A DNA stretch of 6,795 nt. It comes from an uncultured Thermomicrobiales bacterium (GTDB taxonomy: Bacteria; Chloroflexota; Chloroflexia; Thermomicrobiales; UBA6265). The stretch covers positions 1-6,795 of the forward strand of contig CADCWH010000117.1 of NCBI GenBank assembly GCA_902806395.1, written 5' to 3'. Of the stretch, positions 1 to 6,233 are shown piece by piece. The position numbers were made by a program, and so were the translations under genes. The first letter of the stretch is position 1. Each line of letters starts with the position of its first letter. The notes under the pieces were generated by a model. It worked only from the letters and a program-made list of their open reading frames with translations. It searched no databases and was not told the origin of the DNA.

Positions 1-13
1 CACCCTCGCTCAT
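1..13 (-). CDS. Possible start of a downstream gene overlapping the opcA stop (fragment)
   Basis: An ATG at 13-11 overlaps the opcA TGA at 12-10 as ATGA, the classic arrangement for translational coupling. GGAG at 22-19 lies 5 bases before this ATG, an ideal spacing. Only the codons for Met-Ser-Glu-Gly are visible before the window ends. Nothing in the sequence identifies the product. In actinobacterial clusters opcA is commonly followed by pgl (6-phosphogluconolactonase), whose step is otherwise missing here, so pgl is the leading guess from context alone. The overlap could also be chance, because four codons cannot show coding bias. Confidence 0.4.
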
Positions 14-1329
14 GCCGTCTCCGACTCCGGTGCCACCCACCGGCTCGCGTGGCCGACGGCCTGGTCATAGACCCGATCCCACCCATCGTCATCGAGGGCC
101 ACACTCAGCAAGTCCGCGTCACTGGCGATCGGCGAGAGGACCACACGGCTGACGTGGGGTAGACCGACACCGCTGCTGGAGGTCGTGAGGCCGAACGCCG
201 AGGTGCGCTCGACCGAGAATGTCGCGCCGTTCGGGCCGCCAGTCCGCAGGGTGATGGCACCGAGGCCGGCCGCGAAGCTGCTCTCGTAGTGTGGACGGAA
301 CCGAATCACGGCGTTGACCTCCGGCCGATCAGAGGTCCGGGTCGAGAGGGCTAGGCGGTAACCGGTCCGGGTCCGCTCCAGTGGACCCACGGGCGACCAC
401 CCCAACGAGGAGACCATCCACCCCGCTAATAGGAGCGCGGCGGAGAAGCCCGAGATCCCGCCCTCGTTAGCTGGGGCATAGACGATCTCGACATCGGAGA
501 TCGCGTCGAGTGCGGGACGGGTCGCGGGGGAATCGAAGAACTGGGCCACCAGCTGACGCCAGGTCGCCAGGCGCTGCCACGTGAAGTCGGAGACCCGGGG
601 ACACCGCATTCGTGAAGTCGTGAGTGCCCGGATCGCCGGCAGGCTACGGCGGGGGTTGGACAGCGACGCGGTGTCAACGATCACGGTGTCCATGATCTCC
701 GCCAGATTGCGGAAGATCGGACTCGGGTGGATCCCGTCGCCGGGCCACCAGAGGAAGTCGGCGAGTTCGGAGACCAGCAGCGGGGACGCCACGCTGGCAA
801 AGTCCTCCGCCATGGAGGGATGGACTTCCACCGTGACCATCTCGTAGCGGATCGTGCGGCGGAGTCGGGCCGCCGGTTGTTCGAGGATCGAGGCCCGAAT
901 GGTGAAGACCTCATCGCCGTCTGACTGGGTATCGTTGAGGATCAGCAAGATGACCCGGGCCGGTTGAAACTCCGGCAAATCGACGATGGCTCGTTCGAGT
1001 CGTTGGGCCTCGCGAGGCGACCGGGCAACCGCGACGACGTTCACGGTCGACGAGCGGGTCATCAGTTGCGACATGTGGATATCGGGTCCCGCATGTCGAT
1101 CGCCACGGGTGACCGAATGGTCCGATGACGCGGACCGGTCGTCCGACTCCGCTGATTCCTCGGACCCGCCCGCCGCCCGTTGCGCCAGAGTCTCCCAGAG
1201 ACCTGCCAGGGACCGATTCACCACGGCCACTTCCACGGTCGGAGCTTGCCACTCCACGGCGGGAAGGGCCAGCGCGTCGGCCAGGGTCCGGCTCGGGGAA
1301 GTCGACCGGCGGCGCTTCACGGTTGCCAT
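10..1329 (-). CDS. opcA: Glucose-6-phosphate dehydrogenase assembly protein OpcA
   Basis: OpcA binds and activates Zwf and promotes its oligomerisation; it has no known catalytic activity of its own. The 439-residue product carries family landmarks: TVNVVAVARS (95-104), EMVTVEVHPS (163-172), PLLVSELADFLWWPGDG (183-199) and FTWQRLATWRQLVAQFF (249-265). The C-terminal half (about 290-430) fits the family's C-terminal domain. Residues 53-83, between the N-terminal helix region and the first strand, form a Ser/Asp/Glu-rich low-complexity insertion that is probably disordered. The longest reading starts at a GTG at 1380, but that codon sits inside a stem-loop arm and lacks a clear ribosome binding site. 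AAGGAG at 1344-1339 lies 9 bases before the ATG at 1329, so this start is preferred. The gene directly follows zwf, as expected for a functional partner. Its TGA stop overlaps a possible next start codon. A single cysteine (Cys243) is present. Confidence 0.95.
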   Translation of the reverse strand: MATVKRRRSTSPSRTLADALALPAVEWQAPTVEVAVVNRSLAGLWETLAQRAAGGSEESAESDDRSASSDHSVTRGDRHAGPDIHMSQLMTRSSTVNVVAVARSPREAQRLERAIVDLPEFQPARVILLILNDTQSDGDEVFTIRASILEQPAARLRRTIRYEMVTVEVHPSMAEDFASVASPLLVSELADFLWWPGDGIHPSPIFRNLAEIMDTVIVDTASLSNPRRSLPAIRALTTSRMRCPRVSDFTWQRLATWRQLVAQFFDSPATRPALDAISDVEIVYAPANEGGISGFSAALLLAGWMVSSLGWSPVGPLERTRTGYRLALSTRTSDRPEVNAVIRFRPHYESSFAAGLGAITLRTGGPNGATFSVERTSAFGLTTSSSGVGLPHVSRVVLSPIASDADLLSVALDDDGWDRVYDQAVGHASRWVAPESETA

Positions 1330-1338
1330 CTCCGGATG

Positions 1339-1344
1339 CTCCTT
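1339..1344 (-). promoter_or_regulatory. Ribosome binding site of opcA, deciding the start
   Basis: AAGGAG lies 9 bases before the ATG at 1329. It argues for the ATG at 1329 over the GTG at 1380. Confidence 0.7.
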
Positions 1345-1376
1345 ATCGACGGGAACCGCTCGGTGCTTCGCCGTCG

Positions 1377-1393
1377 GCACCCGCGCCGGGTGC
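1377..1393 (-). other. GC-rich stem-loop in the zwf-opcA gap
   Basis: On the minus strand GCACCCG, GCG, CGGGTGC forms a perfect 7-base-pair inverted repeat 38 bases after the zwf stop. No T-run follows. It contains the GTG at 1380 that would be the longest opcA start, which weakens that start. The role is unknown; RNA stabilisation or processing between zwf and opcA is possible. Confidence 0.5.
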
Positions 1394-1431
1394 GATCGGT
1401 GCTCGTCAGACGGTACGGAGGACGGACGCCA

Positions 1432-3093
1432 TCACGGCCGGCGCCATTGGCGTCCGTCCCGCTCGATCAGGTCGTCGGCCTCGCTCGGTCCCCAGGTCCC
1501 CGACTCGTACGGGACGGTCGGCGAAACGCCGTTGCCCCAAGCGTCGAGGATCGGCTGGACTAGTGACCAGGCCGTTTCCACTTCGTCGCGGCGCGCGAAC
1601 AGGGTGGGGTCGCCCAACATGGCATCTAGGAGGAGGCGCTCGTAGGCATCCGGCCCCGCCTCGCCGAACGATGCCCCGTAGAAGAAGTCCATCCGGACGG
1701 TCCGGAGTTTGGTGGTCGGCCCTGGAACCTTGGCCGCAAAGCGAAGGGCGATCCCTTCGTCCGGCTGGATGCGCATCGTCAGGACGTTCGGTGCGACACC
1801 CTCCAGATTGGCCCCCGGCACGTTTTGGAACATCAGGTGGGGGACTTTCTTGAACTCGATCGCGATCTCGGTCACCCGCCGCGGGAGTCGCTTGCCGGTC
1901 CGTAGGTAGAACGGCACATCGGCCCAGCGCCAGTTGTCGATCTCCAACTTCAGTGCAGCGAATGTTTCGGTTTGGGATTCCCCCGCCACGCCCCGTTCGG
2001 AATGGTACGAGCCGACGTGTCGGCCGCCGGCCGAGCCGCCCGCGTACTGTCCACGGACCGTCTTGATCGCCACGTCGTTACCGGTGGGAGGCTTGACGGA
2101 GCGGAGAACCTTGACCTTCTCGTCCCGGACGGCATTCCCGTCGAATTTTGCGGGCGGTTCCATCGCCACGACGGTCAACAGTTGCAGGATGTGGCTCTGG
2201 ACCATGTCGCGTAGGGCCCCGGCCTCCTCGTAGTAGCCGCCCCGGCCCTCGACCCCGATTGCCTCGGCGGCCGTGATCTGCACGTGGTCGACGTAGGAGC
2301 GGTTGAAGACCGGCTCGAAGAGGATATTGGCGAACCGGAACGCGAGGACGTTCTGGACCGTCTCCTTTCCTAAGTAGTGATCGATCCGGTAGATCTGGCG
2401 CTCCGAGAAGACGGCGGCCATCTCCTGGATCAGCCCCCGGGCACTGCCGATGTCGTGGCCGAAGGGCTTCTCGATCACGACCCGATGCCAGTTCTCGTTC
2501 GGGTCGGAGAAGATGTCCTGACGTTTGGCGACGCCCGAGGCCCCGAGGTTGGCGATGATCGGGGTGAAGAAGCTGGGCGATGTCGCCAAGTAGAACAGGC
2601 GGTTCCCTCCGGTCCGCCGCTCCTCATCGATCGCCGACAGGCGCTCCTCCAGCGTCGCGTAGAGGGCGGGGTCTTTGAAGTCGCCCTGGACGTAGCGGAG
2701 TCCGCGAGCAAAGGTCGCCCAGCTCTCCTCGGTGACCTGGGAGCGGGCGGACTTGGTGACCGCTTCCTTCATCACGGCGCGGAATTCGTCATCCGACCAG
2801 TCCCGATGCGAGACTCCGACGACCGAGAATCCCTCGGGAAGCGGGTGATCGACCGCCAAGTCAAAGAGCGCCGGCATCAGCTTGCGGGCGGTCAGGTCTC
2901 CGGTGACCCCGAAGATGACCATCGTACAGGCGTCGGGCGCCCGATTGAACGGCATGCCGGCCCGGAGCGGGTTCCCGAGCGTCCCGGCCTGGCGGGACGG
3001 GTCAACCGCACCGTAGAGGTACTCGTTCTCAAGAGTTTGACCCGTCGGCGCGGTGGGTTCCGCGGCGGGGACGACTGGACTCGTCACGACCAT
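1432..3093 (-). CDS. zwf: Glucose-6-phosphate 1-dehydrogenase
   Basis: Zwf oxidises glucose 6-phosphate to 6-phosphogluconolactone and reduces NAD(P)+, the entry step of the oxidative pentose phosphate pathway. With the start chosen here it has 553 residues. A Pro/Thr-rich lead of about 40 residues precedes NPLRAG (41-46), a feature of the cyanobacterial-type enzymes that work with OpcA. Next come the Rossmann motif FGVTGDLTARKL (61-72), VIEKPFG (206-212), the substrate motif IDHYLGKE (237-244) and DMVQSH (296-301), whose His301 matches the catalytic base of the family; Asp238 is its usual partner. An upstream in-frame ATG at 3117 would add 8 residues, but its ribosome binding site is weak. 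GAGGTGAT at 3108-3101 lies 7 bases before the ATG at 3093, so the inner start is preferred. In VSHR (94-97) the position usually held by the NADP-phosphate-binding Arg appears to be His95. Only one cysteine (Cys56) is present. The next gene, opcA, encodes its assembly partner. Confidence 0.97.
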   Translation of the reverse strand: MVVTSPVVPAAEPTAPTGQTLENEYLYGAVDPSRQAGTLGNPLRAGMPFNRAPDACTMVIFGVTGDLTARKLMPALFDLAVDHPLPEGFSVVGVSHRDWSDDEFRAVMKEAVTKSARSQVTEESWATFARGLRYVQGDFKDPALYATLEERLSAIDEERRTGGNRLFYLATSPSFFTPIIANLGASGVAKRQDIFSDPNENWHRVVIEKPFGHDIGSARGLIQEMAAVFSERQIYRIDHYLGKETVQNVLAFRFANILFEPVFNRSYVDHVQITAAEAIGVEGRGGYYEEAGALRDMVQSHILQLLTVVAMEPPAKFDGNAVRDEKVKVLRSVKPPTGNDVAIKTVRGQYAGGSAGGRHVGSYHSERGVAGESQTETFAALKLEIDNWRWADVPFYLRTGKRLPRRVTEIAIEFKKVPHLMFQNVPGANLEGVAPNVLTMRIQPDEGIALRFAAKVPGPTTKLRTVRMDFFYGASFGEAGPDAYERLLLDAMLGDPTLFARRDEVETAWSLVQPILDAWGNGVSPTVPYESGTWGPSEADDLIERDGRQWRRP

Positions 3094-3100
3094 ACGTCTT

Positions 3101-3108
3101 ATCACCTC
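3101..3108 (-). promoter_or_regulatory. Ribosome binding site of zwf, deciding the start
   Basis: GAGGTGAT lies 7 bases before the ATG at 3093 and matches the anti-Shine-Dalgarno sequence well. The alternative ATG at 3117 has only a weak GGCAGG a few bases upstream. The site would lie inside the coding sequence if the longer start were used. Confidence 0.75.
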
Positions 3109-3171
3109 GTGGTCCATCGCCTGCCGTCAATGGTGCAGTGGGAAGTGAACGTCCTGCGAACCGTCCCGTTT

Positions 3172-3186
3172 CCGGCGAAGCGCCGG
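3172..3186 (-). other. GC-rich stem-loop in the gnd-zwf gap
   Basis: On the minus strand CCGGCG, CTT, CGCCGG forms a perfect 6-base-pair inverted repeat 25 bases after the gnd stop. The following bases (AAACGGG) contain no T-run, so it is unlikely to be an intrinsic terminator. It could stabilise or mark processing of the message between gnd and zwf, which is inference. Confidence 0.45.
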
Positions 3187-3211
3187 GGATCTCGTCATAT
3201 GGTGGTGAAGC

Positions 3212-4936
3212 TCAGAAGTCCTGCTTCTTGACGGCCTCGGGTGACCGAGAGCCGCGCTCTTCCACGTCCGGTTGCAATGCGGCGTGCGAATCTGGTTCCA
3301 TCACGTCGCTGAGTTCGGTCGCCTCGGGTAGGACGCCACCCTGTGGGGAGCGATCACCCTCGCCCTCACCGCCCGCCCAGGCCTGACGCGTGGACCGTTC
3401 GGAGGCCACCGTGTCTTGGTCGCCAACCGGGGTCCAGACCGTGTGGAACGTGCCCTCCTTATCGAGGCGCCGGTAGGTGTGGGCCCCGAAGAAGTCACGC
3501 TGACCCTGGATCAGGTTAGCGGGCAGTCGCTCCTGCCGGTAGGTATCGACGTAGTCCAGCGATGCGCTGAGGGCGGGACAGGGGATGCCATGGGACCGGG
3601 CCACCTGGACGACGTCGCGGCAGCCCGCCATGCTGGCGTTCACGGTTGGAGCGATATTGTCAGCGACCAGGAGGTTGTCAAGCACGGCACCGGCGTCGCC
3701 GGAGAACGCCTCCCGGATCGGGTTGAGCAGGGCGGCCCGAATGATGCACCCCCCCTTCCAGATGCGGGCGATCTCGGCCAGGTCGAGTCCGTAGCCATAG
3801 GTCTCCGAGGCCGCCGCGAGCAGCGCCATCCCCTGTGCATACGAGGACACTTTGGCGAAGTAGAGGGCATCTTCCAGTGCGTCGATCAGGCGGCCCCGGC
3901 TGGCCGGGTCGTCGGACAGCAACGGCGGCGTGGCCTCGGCCCCTCCGACCCCGTCGTGTTCCGGTCCTCGCAGGATCGCGCTGGCCCGGACTCGTTCCGC
4001 CTTTCGGGAGGACATGCTGCGAGCCATCACCGCCGCGTCGATCGTGGGGATCGGGGTGCCCAGCTCTAGCGCATTCTGGCTGGTCCAGCGGCCGGTGCCC
4101 TTCTGCTCGGCCTGGTCCGCGATCACGTCGACCAGTGGCTGGCCGGTCTCGACATCGACGAAGTCGAGCACGCTGGCGGTGATCTCGATCAGGAACGAGG
4201 CCAGCTTGCCGCCGTTCCAGCGCTCGAAGACGTCGGCGATCTCCGGCGCCTTCATCCCCAAGGCGCGCCGCATGACGTCGTAGGTCTCGGCGATCAATTG
4301 CATGTCGCCGTATTCGATCCCGTTGTGGACCATCTTGACGTAGTGGCCCGCGCCCCCGGACCCGATGTGGGTGACGCAGGGGCCGGCCTCGGTCTTGGCG
4401 GCGATGGCGACCAGCATGGGCTCCAGGGCGGCGTAGGCCTCGGCCGGTCCGCCCGGCATCAGGCTGGGGCCCCAGAGAGCGCCATCCTCGCCGCCGGAAA
4501 CACCCATCCCGACGAATTGGAATCCGGCCGCGGTCAGGTCCTTGGAGCGCCGTTCGGTATCGGGGAAGAACGAGTTGCCGCCATCGATGATGATGTCGCC
4601 GGGATCCAGGAACGGGGTGATCTCCTCGATCACGGCATCGACGGGCGCCCCGGCCTTGACCATCAGCAGGACCCGCCGCGGGCGGGCGAGGGAGGCGACG
4701 AAGGAGGCGATGTCGTAGGCCCCGGTGATGGTGGTCCCGGCCGCCGCGCCGTCCAGGAACGTGTGAGTCTTGGTCTCGGTCCGGTTGTAGACCGTGACTT
4801 GGAACCCGTTCCGGGCGACGTTCATGGCCAAGTTCTCGCCCATCACGCCGAGGCCGATCAGGCCGAGGTCCGCACCCTGGCTGGGCCGCGTGAGTTCCCG
4901 CGTCTGACGCGTGGCCGTGTCCGTCATCGTCGTCAT
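3212..4936 (-). CDS. gnd: 6-phosphogluconate dehydrogenase, decarboxylating, with long C-terminal tail
   Basis: This cytoplasmic enzyme oxidises and decarboxylates 6-phosphogluconate to ribulose 5-phosphate. The translation has 574 residues; the usual long form has about 470-480. The dinucleotide-binding motif is LGLIGLGVMG (24-33). NRTETK (51-56) after the second beta strand is the pattern of NADP-specific members. IIDGGNS (116-122), GPSLMPGG (156-163) and GHYVKMVHNGIEYGD (197-211) follow, with catalytic Lys201 and Glu208. The conserved core ends at FHTVW (497-501), where homologues normally stop. About 73 more residues, hydrophilic and rich in Glu, Asp, Ser and Gly, run to a TGA. There is also a modest insertion around 324-345. 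Start: GGAGAGG (4943-4937) directly abuts the ATG at 4936, which is too close, and sits 9 bases before an in-frame ATG at 4927 (Met4). The shorter start is therefore equally or more likely; the outer one is given here. Confidence 0.97.
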   Translation of the reverse strand: MTTMTDTATRQTRELTRPSQGADLGLIGLGVMGENLAMNVARNGFQVTVYNRTETKTHTFLDGAAAGTTITGAYDIASFVASLARPRRVLLMVKAGAPVDAVIEEITPFLDPGDIIIDGGNSFFPDTERRSKDLTAAGFQFVGMGVSGGEDGALWGPSLMPGGPAEAYAALEPMLVAIAAKTEAGPCVTHIGSGGAGHYVKMVHNGIEYGDMQLIAETYDVMRRALGMKAPEIADVFERWNGGKLASFLIEITASVLDFVDVETGQPLVDVIADQAEQKGTGRWTSQNALELGTPIPTIDAAVMARSMSSRKAERVRASAILRGPEHDGVGGAEATPPLLSDDPASRGRLIDALEDALYFAKVSSYAQGMALLAAASETYGYGLDLAEIARIWKGGCIIRAALLNPIREAFSGDAGAVLDNLLVADNIAPTVNASMAGCRDVVQVARSHGIPCPALSASLDYVDTYRQERLPANLIQGQRDFFGAHTYRRLDKEGTFHTVWTPVGDQDTVASERSTRQAWAGGEGEGDRSPQGGVLPEATELSDVMEPDSHAALQPDVEERGSRSPEAVKKQDF

Positions 4937-4943
4937 CCTCTCC
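4937..4943 (-). promoter_or_regulatory. Ribosome binding site of gnd
   Basis: GGAGAGG directly abuts the ATG at 4936 and lies 9 bases before the in-frame ATG at 4927. Spacing favours the second ATG. Its first two bases also belong to the 3' arm of a stem-loop at 4955-4942. Confidence 0.65.
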
Positions 4944-4955
4944 GGGTCACCCCGG
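4942..4955 (-). promoter_or_regulatory. Stem-loop with GUGA tetraloop before gnd
   Basis: Read on the minus strand, CCGGG, GTGA, CCCGG forms a perfect 5-base-pair all-GC stem closed by a GNRA-type tetraloop. Its last two bases are the GG of the gnd ribosome binding site GGAGAGG. It could slow ribosome access to gnd. No T-run follows, so it is not a typical terminator. A regulatory role is inference. Confidence 0.4.
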
Positions 4956-4979
4956 TGATCATCGCCATCAGCGGGAGCC

Positions 4980-6158
4980 CTACGATGCGCCGACAGCTTC
5001 GGCCAGTGTCGCCCGCTTGGCCTCGACGCCGTCCAGCAGGGCCTCGAACGATGCCGAGAAGGTGGCGATCCCTTCGTCTTCCAACTGGGCCGTCACCGCG
5101 GTGAGGTCGATGCCAACCTCGGCCAGGCCGGTGAGGACCCGGCGGGCCTCATCGAGCCCTTCGGTCACCGTCGTCGCCACCTTGCCGTGGTCGGCGAAGG
5201 CCTCCAGCGTCTTCCCCGGCATGGTGTTGACCGTATTGGGACCGATCAGTTCCTCGACGTAGAGCGTGTCACGGTAGGCAGGGTTCTTGACCCCGGTGCT
5301 GGCCCACAGCGGTCGCTGGGGGTGGGCGCCGGCCTTCGCCAGTTCGGCGAATCGGGGCCCATCGAAAATGTCCTGGAACGATGCGTAGGCCATCTTGGCG
5401 TTGGCGACGGCAGCCTTGCCCATGAAGTCGTTGATCTTGTCCTTGTCGGCCTGGCTGGTCGCGTCCTCCAACTTCTGGTTCAACAGCTTGTCGACCAGGG
5501 TATCGACCCGGCTCACGAAGAAGGAGGCGACCGACGCGATCTTTGCGACTGGTTGCCCGGCCTGGTGCCGGGCGCTCAAGGCGTCGACGTAGGCGTGGGC
5601 GACCCGCTCGTAATTCTCGATCGAGAAGAGCAGGGTCACATTGACGTTGAGCCCGTCGATCAGGGCCTGGCGAATGGCGGAAACCCCCTCGGCGGTGCCG
5701 GGGATCTTCACCATCAGGTTCGGCCGGTCGACCGAGGCCCACAGGCGCCGGGCTTCGGTCAGCGTGCCCTCGCCATCGCGGGCGAAGGCCGGTGAGACTT
5801 CGATCGAGACGAAGCCGTCGCCACCGTTGGACTGGTCGTACAGCGGGCGGAAGACATCGCAGGCATCCCGGATGTCCTCGACCTCGACCGCCTCGAAGAT
5901 GTCGCCGGCCGATTTGCCCTGCCGCAGGAGGGCCATGATCGCCTCGTCGTAGGCGTCTCCGGCGGCGATCGCCTTCTCGAAGATCGTGGGGTTGGACGTC
6001 ACGCCGCGGATACCGACTTCCTCGACTTGCCGCTGGAGGGCGCCGGACGTCAGCATGGTCCGGCTGATGTCATCGAGCCAGACACTCTGGCCGTGGTCGT
6101 GGAGGACGCGGATGGGGCTTTGGTTCCCCGTCCCGGTCGGTGGCGTGGGAGAGATCAT
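4980..6158 (-). CDS. tal: Transaldolase, long form
   Basis: Transaldolase transfers a dihydroxyacetone unit from sedoheptulose 7-phosphate to glyceraldehyde 3-phosphate through a Schiff base, giving erythrose 4-phosphate and fructose 6-phosphate in the cytoplasm. The 392-residue protein has VWLDDISR (residues 26-33), GVTSNPTIFEKAI (52-64), the Schiff-base motif LMVKIPGT (148-155) with Lys151, NVTLLFS (173-179) and SVASFFVSR (209-217). By family alignment the expected catalytic neighbours are present: one of Asp29/30, Asn56, Glu120, Thr175 and Ser212. The length fits the longer bacterial subfamily paired with transketolase rather than the roughly 315-residue TalB type or the short 220-residue type. 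The start is well supported: GAGGAG at 6170-6165 lies 6 bases before the ATG. The first 20 or so residues are Pro/Gly/Thr-rich and probably flexible. The stop is TAG. It lies 75 bases after tkt and 43 bases before gnd. Confidence 0.97.
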   Translation of the reverse strand: MISPTPPTGTGNQSPIRVLHDHGQSVWLDDISRTMLTSGALQRQVEEVGIRGVTSNPTIFEKAIAAGDAYDEAIMALLRQGKSAGDIFEAVEVEDIRDACDVFRPLYDQSNGGDGFVSIEVSPAFARDGEGTLTEARRLWASVDRPNLMVKIPGTAEGVSAIRQALIDGLNVNVTLLFSIENYERVAHAYVDALSARHQAGQPVAKIASVASFFVSRVDTLVDKLLNQKLEDATSQADKDKINDFMGKAAVANAKMAYASFQDIFDGPRFAELAKAGAHPQRPLWASTGVKNPAYRDTLYVEELIGPNTVNTMPGKTLEAFADHGKVATTVTEGLDEARRVLTGLAEVGIDLTAVTAQLEDEGIATFSASFEALLDGVEAKRATLAEAVGAS

Positions 6159-6164
6159 GGGGTG

Positions 6165-6170
6165 CTCCTC
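6165..6170 (-). promoter_or_regulatory. Ribosome binding site of tal
   Basis: GAGGAG, read on the minus strand, lies 6 bases before the ATG at 6158. It fixes the tal start and supports independent translation initiation inside the polycistronic message. Confidence 0.8.
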
Positions 6171-6233
6171 GTATGGTAGCGACGTTGATGGGACGATGTG
6201 CCCGCGGGGACGGGGCCTAGCTGGGTCGTTGAT

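Noticed and set aside
1125..1853. Plus-strand open frame of 242 codons across the opcA-zwf junction
   Set aside because: Its translation is almost entirely Arg, Pro, Ser and Gly, typical of a non-coding frame in GC-rich DNA, and it lies opposite two real genes.
3125..3130. TTGACG on the minus strand upstream of zwf, resembling a -35 promoter element
   Set aside because: The matching -10 would fall at the zwf ribosome binding site, no good -10 is present at proper spacing, and the transcript would begin inside the gene.
3172..3186. Intrinsic terminator between gnd and zwf
   Set aside because: The stem is strong but is followed by AAACGGG on the transcribed strand with no T-run, and zwf follows closely in the same direction.
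2377..3231. Plus-strand open frame of 284 codons opposite zwf
   Set aside because: It mirrors the Zwf codons, shows no recognisable motif, and lies opposite an unquestionable gene.
3416..4069. Plus-strand open frame of 217 codons opposite gnd
   Set aside because: It is an antisense shadow of the conserved Gnd core with no recognisable domain.
4298..5104. Long plus-strand open frame of 268 codons opposite gnd and the end of tal
   Set aside because: It is antisense to conserved enzymes, its Gly/Val/Asp/Arg-rich translation matches no family I recognise, and such antisense frames are expected in GC-rich coding sequence.
5187..5795. Plus-strand open frame of 202 codons opposite tal
   Set aside because: It is an antisense shadow of transaldolase with low-complexity Gly/Val/Asp composition and no family resemblance.
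6201..6208. Palindrome CCCGCGGG in the tkt-tal gap
   Set aside because: It is a short GC-only palindrome with no room for a loop and no matching second site, as expected by chance in this composition.
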